From Branchiostoma floridae (lineage: Eukaryota; Chordata; Leptocardii; Amphioxiformes; Branchiostomatidae), in the NCBI RefSeq assembly GCF_000003815.2, contig NC_049992.1:3519703-3583702 (forward strand): 64,000 nucleotides of DNA, in the 5' to 3' direction. A program made the position numbers and the translations under genes. The first letter of the stretch is position 1. Each line of letters starts with the position of its first letter. Positions 1-14,000 of the stretch are shown here, piece by piece. Below the pieces are notes generated by a model. That model worked only from the letters and a program-made list of their open reading frames with translations, did not search any database and was not told the origin of the DNA.

Positions 1-247
1 CTTAGTTTCTAGATAAATTTCACAGTATACATATCAATCACCTTTTCTTCAGTTCACCCTAAGAACTCCATAAGTATCTCTTCATCTTTCTGCACAATCA
101 ATTCACAGTTCCAAGCAGTGTATAATTCCATAAAGCATGTGTGTATGAAATTATGTGTTTCACGGTGTGAATATGTACTACTGATTGAGCACATGTGTGT
201 CTAACGTACATGACAAGATGCTAACTTTTGATTCTGTGCTTTTGTAG
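1..247. other. Intron or upstream flank of the giant gene
   Basis: I see no supportable coding sequence here. The stretch ends in a good 3' splice site (pyrimidine-rich, TTTTGTAG) in front of the first recognisable exon, which begins in mid-codon. The gene therefore continues to the left of the window, and its start codon and signal peptide are not visible. Confidence 0.6.
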
Positions 248-2870
248 GACGACCTCTGACCCCTGGGTCCAGACGGCCAGACGGCTCCGTCATAGTTGAT
301 GTCCCCCAAGGTATGGTCCTCGTTATAAGACGATTCGTTCTGTGTGTCCATATCCAGCGGCGAGCTGTGTGTAGTATGTAGTTCGTAGTCTTTGCTTGCA
401 ATCTTATTTGGTAGAGCATCATTGGACCTAAAAGAGGATGACTGTAGACTGAAGGTGTCAGAGGGGGAGTTTGTCCCGGAGTATTGAGTCCACCCCATTT
501 TGCCATGTTTGATAACTGTTGGTGTTAGTTTTGGTGGACTATTATCAAGATTAAGGCCTTAACCTCAATTTAGGCAGTAAGTCCCTCTTAAGTCTTCCAT
601 GAGTAAGTCCATTGTTAGATCATTGGACTTACTGTGGGTGAAAAGAGGACTATGGTCCATTGTAAGTCGTTCATAAGTCGGAAGCAAGGGAGTATGTGAG
701 AGTTACTGTCTGTTTCAACCCTCTTCCTTCACAGGAGCCAACATACTTCGCTTCCCGGACCCTCCATCCACCGACAACTTCGCCCTACTGACGCACTCCC
801 AACCGTCCAGCCTGGACAGTTTCACCGTGTCCTTCTTTATGAGGTGTGCCATATATAAACAATCTAAAACCTACCTACCTGTTATCTTAGGATATTGGAT
901 ATTTCTGTCAGCTACAATATATGTGGGCTGTCAGCTAACCTTGTCGAGGCTCTAATGAATGAAGTTACGTCTTTCCGCTTTTGGTCTGTATCCCCCTCGT
1001 TTCAGTTCATGACACTGGCCAGAAATCTGTAAGAGATACTTAGGGGTGGCGCCATGTACATTTCTGTAGCATTTGGGCCACACATTTGTGCAAGCCACTA
1101 CAGCAGGGGACTGGTCCACTAGTAGTGATGTGTGTTTAACTTCATACTCTTCCTTATTACTGCTAAGTGCTAATCAGGGAAAGCAGCATGTGCCGTTTTA
1201 AAAATCTTTGGTATGACTCGTTGGGGATCGAACTCACGACCTACCGAATGCAAGTTTAACACTCGATCCACTCGACCATTGCACCAGTTATCGCGGATCG
1301 CTACCTTGATCCAGCATGTGTTCTATCTGGCTATGATCCTGTCCCGCCTATATCACAGTCTATTCTATTATTCCATGATGTATCAACCTTATGATTATTC
1401 ACAATCTCATCAGGTCAGCGGAGCCTCTGTGGCGTGCTGACGGGGAGCGGTGGAGGTCCGTCCCGGGCGCCCCAGCCGGCACAGGTACGGTGTTCTCGTA
1501 CGCCGTCCCAGAGGAGGACAACGAGATCCAGTTCTACGGCGACTCGAGCACGCGCACCTTCAAGCTACTGGTGAACGACGAACGCGTCGACGTGGATATT
1601 CCTCAGGTGCTTTCATTGATAAATAAGTTTGTGAATATTTATGCGATTTGAGGCTCTTTTGATGTACTTAATTTGCTCTTTCGTAAGTAATTTTCTTTCA
1701 TAATTGTTGATTGTTTAAATGTTTGTTTTCGATGATTGTATTTGGTTCTTCCTGATAAATGATTTTTGTCTTCAATCATGAGTGATGAGGTTTGGCTATT
1801 TTGATGGATATCGACAAGACATTTGGTTTCTTTCGGTACATATTTTCTCTGATGTTAATGGCTTCATAATGCATAAAGCCGGCTTTCTTGCATGCAGTGG
1901 ACCAATCCTGTCGAACACCATATCGAACAAATAGAACCCCTGTTCTATTTCGAACACCCCCGTCAAGAACTGCCCCAGTGGGACAGAAATTGCTTTTTCT
2001 GACGGAGGTGTTCGAAATCGAACCATGATCGAACAGAGGGAGGGGTTTTGGGATCGGTTCATTGAATGATGTTGAGTGTCTTTTTTTCTGAACCAATACT
2101 AGGTTCTGGACGGCCAGTGGCATAACGTGATCATCACATGGGACGGGCGGAAGGGCGACTGGGAAGTGTTTGTTGACGGGATAGGGCGAGCCCGCGGCCG
2201 GGGGCTGGCGCCTGGGCACACCGTCCGGCCCGACGGTACCTGGATTCTCGGGCAGGAACAGGACATTGTGGGAGGAGGCTTCGAACCCTTCCAGGTTTGT
2301 TTTCTTGCTTGTTTGGCTCTGCGGTGGCTGATTTATAAATTTCCCTTGAGTCTAATCTCCAAGCAGATGTCTTGGTCGCTCATATGGACACAGTGTTGGT
2401 CGGCAGTAACGATGTTAGCATCGGAAGATTTGCTTGGAGATGACTTGGAGTTTGCAAACAGGTACAGAGCAGAGATACAGACCGCTAAAGCTACGGCGAC
2501 ATTTGCAAACCGAGGCCCGGCCTGGGTGTGTTTGGAAACGGTGTTTTTCAAGCAATATATACACATGCTCATGAGTTATTATTTCACGTTTTGTTGTCTT
2601 TTATAACCATCTTTTCGTTGGCTAAAGCCTCCCGACCGGACCCCAGTTTGGAAACGTGACAATAGCATAACACTGCTACGCTGGGTTTACTCTACACTCA
2701 CGTTTTCCCGTTGCAGGCGTACGTCGGTGAGCTTGCTGAGTTCAACATCTGGCGGAAGGTTCTGAGCGAGGACGAGAGGGACGAAATCCTGACCGGAAAG
2801 CCGGAGGGAGATTTTGAGTGGATAGTTGATCGTCGGGGAAGTGTGGAAATTAAGCTTGTGCCGTACTTGG
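248..2870 (+). CDS. Linker exon plus pentraxin-type domain 1 (exons 1-5)
   Basis: Exons are 248-310, 735-843, 1414-1606, 2103-2294 and 2717-2870. The first encodes a Pro/Arg-rich linker ending DVPQG. The rest make a pentraxin/laminin-G-like jelly roll: ILRFPDPPSTDNFALL, FTVSFFMR, GTVFSYAVPEEDNEIQFYG, then WHNVIITWDG, the diagnostic GTWILGQEQD with VGGGFEPFQAYVGEL, and FNIWRKVLSEDE. The GQEQD and AxxGELxxFxxW signatures are those of pentraxins, where the acidic residues bind calcium. The two cysteines that form the usual pentraxin disulfide are replaced (FTVS instead of FTVC, WHNV instead of WHxC). An insert of about 17 residues (around RSVPGAPAGTG) follows strand FTVSFFMR compared with domain 3. 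Such domains bind phosphocholine, glycans or matrix in the known family; the ligand here is unknown. Confidence 0.8.
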
Positions 2871-5800
2871 GTACGTTATTGAACCACAATTTTCTGTGTG
2901 TTAAGACAGTATGGGTGCGGTCACAAATATCTTACGACCGTCGTGCGATCACATATAAAGGCCTAGGGCACATGCATCGTGCATGTGTTTTGCAAACTTC
3001 AGCGGTATTGTCACCACAAATACTGTCTTAGATCCTTGTCTTGCCTTAGATCCCTACTTTGTATGCGACTCTGTTACTCTCAAATGACTCTCAGATGGCT
3101 ATTAGGACTATTCCTGTGATTTGTCCAAGTTGACCACTGTTACAACTGCCCCGACCGCGTGTTTACATTGGATTCTTTTATAATATTTCAGTCGACTCCA
3201 GTCGTCCAGATGTCCTACCTGAAAGCCCTTCAGGTAATGTCTTTTTTACTAGAATTGCCGGTTTCCTACTTTTTGGCTCTCGTTTCAATGTATTAACCCA
3301 CTGTTAGAACTTAACTGTAGTCAGGATAATGTAATGTACATGCTGCGTTAGAATTGGTCTGGTTGTGCTTTACGTCTTATTTTCGACTTTTGCAGAGATT
3401 ATCTATGATTTGTACTTAAATGCGTACATTAAGGCGGTATTTGAGATACCAATTAGGCAAATTCCATATGATATGCATAGGTCATTCTCTGTTCAAACCA
3501 TTCCCTCCACAGAAGTCAACCGACTTCGGTTCCAGGATCCCCCATCCACGGAGAACTACGCCGTCCTGAGGCCTTCCCGGCCGGCCAACTTTGACAGCTT
3601 CACGGTGTCATTCCAAATGAGGTAATTTGACCAGTCAAATAAAAAACGTTAAGAAAATGGTCAAAGTAAACGAGTGGACTCTATGGACAGGAGTTTGGAA
3701 TGTCAGAAGTTCGAACGAATCTTTGCTGTCATCGCTCACCAAAAATGCCCGCTACCGGAATTGATTTCAGTCCTTGTGTCACTGTCACGAGTCGACGCGC
3801 TTCGGGCGTATTTGTTGATTTCTAGAAGGACGCTGAATTTTTAAAAAAAATCGCAAGAGAGGGTATTAATCAACCCAAAATCAGCATAGTAGATGGGTCT
3901 GGGGTACAGTCAAACAGTAGATCGATCTCTATGAATTGCATGATGATTAAGAGAGTTCTGACGAGAGTATTCCTTCTTGGTCGATCAATTTTTCTTCTGT
4001 TTTGTTCTGACGCTGAAGAGAACGTTCATCTGCATTCCACTCTTTGTTCTACTTGTTGAACACACTCCAGCAATTTCCCTGGTTCGATAAACATGTACAA
4101 AGCGCCTTTTCTATCTCGACCAGCTAAAAACACACTCAAAATGAGTAAGATATTCATTTCCATTCTTATTTCCAGATCAGCGGAGCCTATGTGGCGTTTT
4201 GACGGGCAGCGGTGGAGGTCCGTCCCGGGCGCCCCAGCCGGCACAGGTACGGTGTTCTCGTACGCCACACCAGAGGAAGACAACGAGATCCAGTTCTACG
4301 GCGACTCAAGCACGCGCACCTTCAAGTTTTTGGTGAACGACGAACAGGTCGACGTGGACATCCCTCAGGTGCTCTTTACCTTCGCCAAGAAGTTTTTCGT
4401 AGCGTTTGTAACCAAGCAAAGGTGTTTGCTTGTGGTTTAGCAGTTAGGCAACATAACGCAAGAAGCTATGGATGGGTTGTTACGAAATTTGACATGTGTT
4501 TAGATCCTATTAAAGAAATCATTTCCTCTCCCCTGGCGGCTCCCCTTGGTACTACGGTAGGGTTTTTTGTATTTCATCTAGACATGTTGGGTCACGATTT
4601 ATTGATGGTAGGTTCCTCTTCTTATAATGGTACTTATTTCCAATATGACACTGTTTAGTAGCTGTTTGTGAAGAAATTATTTAAAAAAACAGCAACTACT
4701 AAAGAGTGTTATATTGGAAATGTATATCATTAAGAAGAGGTTGTTCATTTGATGAATAAAGATTAAAAGACTGAAAGAAGCGGTTATGAAATATTACAAG
4801 GTTACGGTGTACAGCCTGTAGGTTGACAAACCAAAATTCTTACAATAAACCATTCATTCATTATGTATGGATACATCATTTTCTTAAATAAATACCAGGT
4901 TCTCGATGGCGAGTGGCACAACGTGATGATTACCTGGGACGGGCAGGCCGGCGACTGGACGGTGTTTGTCGACGGCATAGACCGAGCCCGTGGCCGGGGG
5001 CTGGCGCCTGGTAACACCGTCCGGCCTCGAGGGAGCTGGATCCTGGGACAGGAGCAGGACACCGAAGGAGGAGGTTTCGAAGATTTCCAGGTTTGTTTAG
5101 ATATACTTGGATGGTATACTATGAACACATATAAACGTAGTTGGGTAACAATTTGCACACAATGACTATTACTTTGCAGCTTTATATTGTGTCTTACTTT
5201 TTCGCAGTCTACAACTACTGCCAACAGTAAAGATACACTGTACTGACATGTTGCATCAGCAAGTTTAACATATAGCGTTACCTTTCGGGGGAACTTAATA
5301 GAAGATTGCAGAAAAACTACCGCTTGTATTTTGGACTGCTGAAAGCGTTACTGCTACAATGTAGGGCCACACTGGCTGTCCCATATATACAGATTGCCAT
5401 ACATTGTACCTGTGAACAAATTGTCGCCCATTAAAGTTCTTCTTCTATTTGCAAATCAGGAGAGCGTTTCTTGGTTCTGACGATAGAGCCTGACACTATC
5501 GATAGAGCCTGACACTATCAAGAATTCATATTACTTCATATTATTCAATACCTTTATTTATTCTGCTATACTTATTTATTTATTCTGTTATACCCTGTTT
5601 TAATTTTTGCAGGCGTACGTCGGTGATCTTGCAGAGTTCCACATCTGGGACAAGGTTCTAAGTCAGGAGGAAAGAAACTACGTCTTGGCAGGGAGGCTGA
5701 CGGGAAATTTTGTGGACTGGAGAAGCATCACAGTTGGCACCCAGGGGAGGGTGTACTCGGCACCATTCCAACCTGGTGAGCCGGATAATCAATGTTAACT

Positions 5801-7982
5801 CAATGTTATACATGATCTGTGACATCCGTAAATAACCTCATCAGGTTGGCAATTATTCATATCGTAAGCTTCTTTAGGCACAACCAGTAAACAGTAATTA
5901 GCAGCGAGAATCGTATCCAGCCATTCTAACCCTGATAATGGTGTCTGACAGACACCGAAACACTGGAAGTAAGTACTCCCTGGTAGTACCTAATGAACCC
6001 TACTATATGGTCTGTGACTGTTTGGGGGCCTGCATGACGGAGTACTGTTTTAGATCTGCGCTAAATTCAGGAAGGCAGCAGATACGTAACTTAAATTTAA
6101 CGGGCTGTGTTCGCCTTACACGCTTAATTCAGACGCCCGGTACACTCTACGTGCAATGTACCTATTACGGCCTACGCTATGAATCTTAGCGGTCCGGCTG
6201 CGAATTACGCAATAAAAGTAAAAGGGCATGCAGGTCCACCTTTTGTAGATAACGTCCGCAACACCTCTTCACCTCTGGCCTTGTTTTTATGACCATCACA
6301 ACTTCGTGCCTCTAACAATATACCCTCTGTCTTTTTTGCAGAGTGGCAGAGACCCTCTAGAGTCTCGCCCCCAGTAGTGGTCTATCCACCCGGAGTCACT
6401 CCACCACCCGGAGGTGTATATCCACCCGGAGGTGTTTATCCGCCTGGAGGTGTTTATCCACCGGGAGGTTATCCACCCGGAGGTGTCAGGCCCCCTGGAG
6501 AAAGAGTACCAATCGAGATCCCGCCCGGAGGTGTATATCCGCCCGGTGGTGTTTATCCACCAGGAGGTGTTTATCCACCCGGAGGTGTATATCCCCCAGG
6601 AGAACTTTATCCACCTGGTGAATACCCACCTGGTACAAAGCCTCCAGGTGAGTACGACAACGTTCATGATGTCCATGCTTTTTATTTGTGTCTTTTCCGT
6701 TCATTTAGAAGAACTGACCCTATACGGACATATAACAATGCTGTGTCAAAGGCACCGGGAAGTCTGCCCCATCCTGCTTAGTTTACTCTACAGCCTTTGT
6801 CAGATTGACTGGCAACCTTATATGCACATGTAAGACTAATAAGGGGTCATAGGCGCCTGGAAGTTTGTACTGCACCATACCCCCCCCCCCCCTCCTATTT
6901 AGTCGACTTCACAGCCTTTGTCAGATTTTGTGACGCCTTTGTTCAAACACCTTATTATATGGACATGTGAGACTACTAGTCCGTCCATGGCAGTCGGTAC
7001 TACCCCCTTTTCTCCTGCTCTAGATCTGGTACTGATTGATGTGTTTTCGTGGCTATGACCTCTTTGACTCCTTTCGAAACGTATAAAACTATAATTCTGA
7101 AACTGGCGTATAATTCTGATCTGTAGATACCATGTTAAAGTGAAATGTTACCAACTTTCTGACAACACTTTCAGACAACACTAATTTCTTCTTATTTCAT
7201 ACTACAAACTTGAAAGCCCCATATCCATAGAAATTGTATTACTAGCACTTCTGCTCGTACAAATGTACCCATTGTATTTTCTTAGGTTCATACCGACTCC
7301 AGTTTCCTGAGCCAGTCAGCACCGACAACTATGCCGAGATCGACACCAGCGATTCCCGGGACTTTGATTCTAATGCCTTCACAATCGTCTTCCATATAAG
7401 GTGAATGATGATGTCTCAGAAGTTGAAATATCACCATATAAGCTGTGGGTCACTATTCGTACTACTTGTCAAAAAGAGAAAAAGAAATCCATACAGTATT
7501 AATCTTTTAGCTCGCAAATGCGCGAGAAAGTTGGATTTTTGCTAATCCAACTGGATCAGCCGCGAAATGCTTAATCACCAGTTATTAAGTTACTGGGTTA
7601 CAAATATTTGCATACAACGAAGACCGACGTTTCGGTGATCATCTGTCACCTTCCTCAAGGCAATTCGGCCTGGTGTTCTTACTAACTACAAATCGGTGTC
7701 ACTGTTAACACATGCAGTAACAAAACTTTATATTTTCTCTGCAGGACGGATTCCCCGACCACGGGAACGGTTTTCTCCTATGCGACGGAAGACGAGGTGA
7801 ACGAGGTCCAGTTCTACGGCGAGCCGGAATCAACCGTCTACAAACTTCGCGTCGACGGGCAGACCTCCGATGACATCAACATCGACGTACGTTTCCATGA
7901 CGATGACCATTGATAATCTATTTGTAGGCATCCCGCTTCAGTAGAATGAAAGATTAGAATATCCATAACGACATAATATATC

Positions 7983-8049
<67 letters not shown>

Positions 8050-11000
8050 ATTGTAAGGCGCCAAAAAGCTTTTCGACATCAAGTTTGGATCAGAAAGGGC
8101 GTTAGTCCGCAGGGAGAAGGTCTATTTAAATGTTAATGGGGTGAGAGTGATTTGGGGCTATCTAAGTCTAAGCAAAATAAACATGAACTTGACGATGATT
8201 CCATCAAAATGTATCAACGTCTCTATTTTTACACGGAGATGCATTTTTCTTTAGCTTTCATGTTTCAAGAAAACAGTCAAACGTCAGGAACACTAATGGT
8301 CCAAGACGTTACTAAGTGTTCCGAGTATAGAAAAATGAAAGACTTACTGATGCTGTCTTAATGTTGAAAGATATGAAGTTTTATGAAGTGATCTGATTTT
8401 TTGCCAGCTTGCTGACGGAAAGTGGCACATCGTCGTCCTCACCTGGGACGGGAACCGTGGCGCCTGGACTGTCAGGGTGGACGACAAGGAGCCAATCCAG
8501 GGAGAAGGTCTCGCACGGTTCCACTCCATCCGCCCCGACGGGACCTGGATCCTGGGCCAGGAGCAGGACACGGTCGGAGGAGGGTTCGAGGAGGAACAGG
8601 TGGGAACAGGCAATCATAGTTCAAGATCACAAAATAGTTGGTCTAATGTTGCTCAGACCAGCAGGACGCCATAGGTGGAGGCCTGCCGGAAAGACAGGTC
8701 AGATTTTGGTTATACTCCATAGCAGGCTCTCTTGGCTTTTTTATTCGGTCTGAGGGGCTCATTATACACTTTTGTTAGCAGGACGTGGTCGGAGCAGGAT
8801 TTGAGGAGGAACATGTGGGTTTATGGAGAGGTTTAGTTGGCAATTATAGTTCTTGAAAACACATTAAGTGGTTCAAATCTCAGCCTCTTTGTGTCTTGGT
8901 CTACTGTTGTTCTAAACAAGACACCTTGGTTGGAGGCTTACAGAAAAACGGACGGGATCCCAGCCTAATGTCTGTCTGTCTGCTGTTACCCAAACCAGCC
9001 AAGAACGCCTGGAAGTATCATCGCACATTGAGAAGAAGCATGTGGGAAGAACACTATAGTAGTTGCGTACTGTGAACAAGTAGGATATTAAACTACTCCG
9101 GTTGTAGAAAGAAACAGCAATAAAACATGCTATTCAGCGTGGCACTAACTAGTAACCGCACAATCAGCATGCCTGCTGAGATGTTGATAGTCGCTATTGC
9201 TTCCTTACTTTGATATATTCCTTACTTGCATTCTGTAGGCGTTTGTTGGCGACTTGGCAGAGTTCAATGTTTGGCACACCCTACCAACTCCGGAACAACT
9301 GGAGAAGATACAGAGAGGAGAGAGGGAAGATGGCAGTGTCATCTCCTGGAGGGAGACAACCATCACACCCATCGGTGACGTCACACGGCAGCTATACTCA
9401 CCAGGTAGGGCTTGGGCTTGGCAGTAGAGTTAGGCTAACATCACATTTCCAAACCCGGGCCCGGCTGGGCTGTCTGTGNNNNNNNNNNNNNNNNNNNNNN
9501 NNNNNNNNNNNNNNNNNNNNNNNNNNNNNNNNNNNNNNNNNNNNNNNNNNNNNNNNNNNNNNNNNNNNNNNNNNNNNNTCTTGTGTAGTTTGGTGTATTT
9601 TAATATCATATTTGTCGTTCCCGGAAAGTGCCCGGCCGGGTCCCTGTTTTGAAATGTGACATATGCCTTAATCTAAGCAGCCAAACAGTTTGTGGCTACA
9701 TTGTGATACCCGTTACTATATTTTCTATTTTGAATATATAAGAACTAAGCGGAATAAAGAGCATCTAAGCAAGAAGCTACTAAGATTATGATGGTTTTTC
9801 ATTGAACAGTATGTTGTACATTGCTTTTTCAGGAGGAAAGGTCCGTGAGCGCACCGCCTGTGAAAAGGAGGTAGCCGAGGCCGTGCCCATCCCCGGGTTC
9901 TTCCTGAAGGAGTGCGAGCCGCACGGCACGTACCGCACCACGCAGTGCCACGGCTCCACAGGCTACTGCTACTGCGCACACCCGGTCGACGGGAAGGTCT
10001 ACAGGGAGACTGGCGCGCGGTCCTGGGAGGGAGGCATTCAGGAGGACTGCACAAAGTACTGGTTGAAGAGAGGTGAGGGGGGAAATAAGTATCGCATACT
10101 ATCTTTGTACATCGACTTAAGTGTTAGAAAGAAGTAATGTTGTATGATTAAAACATCATCTGGGTCATGATTGAAAACCATAGGCCGGTTATTTGTCCTG
10201 TTGCTAGATAATGTCCTGTTGCTAATGTCTAGCTCTGAAGCCCTTTTTGTCCTATAATTCATCCCATAATGCATCGATAAGGTTAACCTCCTTGAAGATA
10301 TCCATTCATTCTCATTCAGTCAATCCTCATCTGGGCCTAGTGGTCCTTGAGGCGGCAAGAAGGGAGCTCTCCATCTAAACCCTGTCTGAAGAAATCCCCG
10401 TGGTTGTATCCAGAGATAGTCTTTTCTCTTTTAAGATCCCGTCCTATTGTTCTCCCCATTAGGATGGCCTCTATATCAGGTAACCATTATTTTATACATA
10501 ACAATTTGTTATCCACCCCAGGACCAAAGACGGAGTGCCAGCGGGACCTTGCGAAGGAGTACCCGCCTGACGCGTGGATCCTGTCCTGTAACGAGGACGG
10601 GACGTACAAGACCAGCCAGTGTTACGGCTTCACCCACTTCTGTTACTGCATCCACCCGTTCAGCGGACACGTCTTCCAGGAGACAGGGTATCTACCGCAG
10701 CCGGGCAGGTTCCAGAGGTAAGGCCAGGCTAAGGATAAAGTTTGTTTGTTTGGAGATTCTGTAGGACGGCCAGTGCTCTAGAAGACAGGACACCTATCGC
10801 AGTTAAAGTACACTTGAATTGTTGCAAGCTATGAAAAACACAGACTTGGTGTTGTGAATAACGTGAGCCATTTCAAGATTGACAAAGTCTTGTCTCTTTG
10901 CATGGGCTTGTCTACCCCTTCTTACCACACTTTATTACATCTTTGCAAGATGAAATCTCTAATTGTGAATCTTTGCCTCTCGTCTTTATCGATATGAAAT

Positions 11001-14000
11001 CCATAATTTGAATGTTTGCCTTTCATCTTAAGCAAGACGAAACCCCCAATTGTCAATTTAACCTGTAGGTTTGACTGTAACGAGTACTGGAGAACCCGCC
11101 AACCTGAAGGAGCACCCGAGCTGACTTCCGAGACATTCGCGGAGATCGTTCTGGAGGCACCTGGTAAGTTCGTAGGATCAGGTAGAAGTTTCTCAAGATG
11201 TCTCTCAATGCACTTAAAACCCAATTGTGTCATACAAAATCTGTTGATGACTGTTACATCGTGTACCCAAGTGGTAAACACTTTACAGAAGTGATTAGAT
11301 ACGACGTCAGTGGAAATAAAGCTGTGATTGTATACAAAGCTTGTCTTTACTCAGTAATGTGCCAACCTGATGAAACTATTCACGGTAACTTAACCGAAGT
11401 TAGTCACAAATACAATTACTTTGGGGCCTGTTGAGCAGATCTATATATATATAGGAAAGCAAGTGTAACTGCACTACAAGTTTTCGTTCTGACGGGGGCC
11501 GATACCGAATGTCAAGAACCTTTGACCCTTTGCTGACGTCACACTTTCGGTCGGGATGTGTGACTTAGGCTTTGGGTAATTCAACTTGATAAGGATCAGA
11601 GGACTGATCGAAAGATTCTTTGTAAGCGCTTTACTTTGTGTCGGGAGGTTTCAAAATTGTAACATAAGTTTTCGTTCTGTTTTTCCCCATCAGAAGAACG
11701 GCCAGCCCCAGCCGCTGCCTCTCCAGCTTTCGGGTTTGTCTTGCCCAGTCCAAGAGTCGAACCGGGAAGGCCACAGATCAATGTCGTAGAGTTCTGCATC
11801 AGTGACAATGGTGAGAATTTTTGATTTTTAGTTGGTATATATATATTGAGATGTAGTTGTCGATTTGTTTTGATACTCAAACACCACATAGCAGTGCAGG
11901 CGTTTCTTTCTGCATGTAAAACACGGCACACCGCAGTCAGCCAGGTACAGAGACAGACAGGTGCCAAACAAGTCACTAAGATGACGTCATAACTATGACA
12001 TCATAACGACGTGTCCCAAAGCAGTTTTATTTTAACATAGCTTTGTTTCTCAAACGTTTACAATTTATGAAAATACACATGGATGATCATCATCATCCCG
12101 GGCAAGTTGCCCTGACCAGGTCTTTTTCTCGACATCTCTGTCCCTCGTAGCGTCCTATAACTCCTCAACCCGCAACCCCACATGAATATCCATTGCAAAT
12201 GTCAAAGTTCAGTGCTTACGACTTATACACGTGTCTGTTATCCTAGGTGATAGGTACAGAGTTGGAGAGAGCTGGAGCATGGACAAGTCCAACTGTACGC
12301 AGTGCATGTGTGAGCAGTTCGGACAGTCCTGTGTGTCTATCATGTGTGCTTGGCCGTACTGTGGGCCCAACGTGTCTCCGGTGTTTGTAGAAGGGGAGTG
12401 CTGCCCTGGATGTCCAGGTAAGAAACATAAACTTTAATTTTTTATCCTTTATATTGTATACTACAGAAATACATTCTCCGTACATGAAATGAATATTAAG
12501 AGTAATTATGAGTTTTCTACTTGCAGTGGCTTGGTCAAAAGAAATGCTATACGAAATGTGACTTTCAGCTCTATTCAATCCGCACGATAAATCAATTCGA
12601 GCTTTTGGTTTCACAGCAAAAGTACTTTTTACAAGGTTATACGGTGTTACATGATTGATATAGTTTAAAGAATGAGTCAATACTAACCATGATCTCTTTG
12701 TAAGGATTCCAGAATCACAGTCATGCCTAGGTTTGGGAGTGCGAGTGTTTGTCTTGTTGTATTACTGACTTGTGTATTGTGCAATGATACAGAACCAGAG
12801 GTGACCGACCGCTGCACCATGCCAGGAGAAGTGATGAACCCAGAGACTAGACAGTGCGAGTGTTTGTCTGCTGTATGACCGGCTTTGCTGTATTACTGGC
12901 TTGTGTACTGTAATTACTGACTTGTGTACTGTGTCATGATACAGAACCAGAGGAGACAGACCGCTGCTCCATGCCAGGAGAGGTACTGAACCCAGAGACT
13001 CGGGAGTGCGAGTGTTTGTCCATCTGCCCGGCGATCTACTTCCCCGTGTGCGGCTCCGATGGGCGAGAGTACGCCAGCGAGTGCGAACTTAACTCCACCG
13101 CCTGCCGCGAGCAGAGGGACATCAAGGTCGTTTCTCAGGTGTTTGTTGACGGTCCTTGTGAGAAATCGCCAGGTAAGTCTCTCAAGGTCATCGCAGGTCA
13201 TTTTTTCAAATTACGTTTCTCCACGTCACTGCTGGCTGTCAAGGTCAAATTTCTGATTCAAACTCAAGGTCATAAAGACCATTAAATTCCATTTGAAACT
13301 TAACACTTCTTGCCAGTGTGATTGAACAAGTAATTGTAACAGTCCTTTCTGTGCCAGAATGTAGATTTTTGCATTACTTGCCTTGAAATGTTTGCTAGTA
13401 AGTAAACTAATTTGCGCTGTTGTTCCTGTTCCACAGGTGACCCTGATGACAAGGACAACATGGCCGTGGCGTTCTCAGCACCCGTCGTTTCGGAAGGTAA
13501 GACATAAACCCGTAGCCATCAACAATGTACTAGCCTGTTTATGTATAATAGCTGTAAAAGCTATAACGCTGTACTTAACAAGCCCTTGAACATGTATCAT
13601 ATTAGATTATGAAAGTCGTCATCTTCAAGAATGTACATTTTTCTTGCCCTACCGTAGCCATGGCGGTGTCTCCTACATTCACCAGCGCCAGCTCCCCAGC
13701 TAGACTCTGTACGGAGGCGTCTGTTTCCTTCTACGATCACTGCAGGAAATGGTGAGTCCACAAGTAGCCATCAGGCTGGTAGTGGTACTTTGGTACTTCC
13801 TTGCAGAAAGATATTACCTGGTCAACATTGTGACGGCCATATGTCATCTGCTAAGAATTACTGAATTATAAGAAGGAAATTGTAAGACTTATCTAGAGCT
13901 AGTGATGTACATTGCTTGGTTCCTTAGTCTTACGTGGTTTAAAAGATTCTAGTTTAAGGTTTTTGATTTGTGAAAATATGCCTACATACCTAAGTGCCAA

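Noticed and set aside
735-2870. Calling the pentraxin domains laminin-G domains
   Set aside because: The GQEQD, GGGF and AxVGEL signatures and the domain length point to pentraxins within the wider concanavalin-like fold.
6342-6647. Collagen-like triple helix
   Set aside because: Glycines come at five- or six-residue spacing, not every third residue.
12793-12878. Alternative Kazal exon
   Set aside because: It stops in frame after the third cysteine and has no donor or second half.
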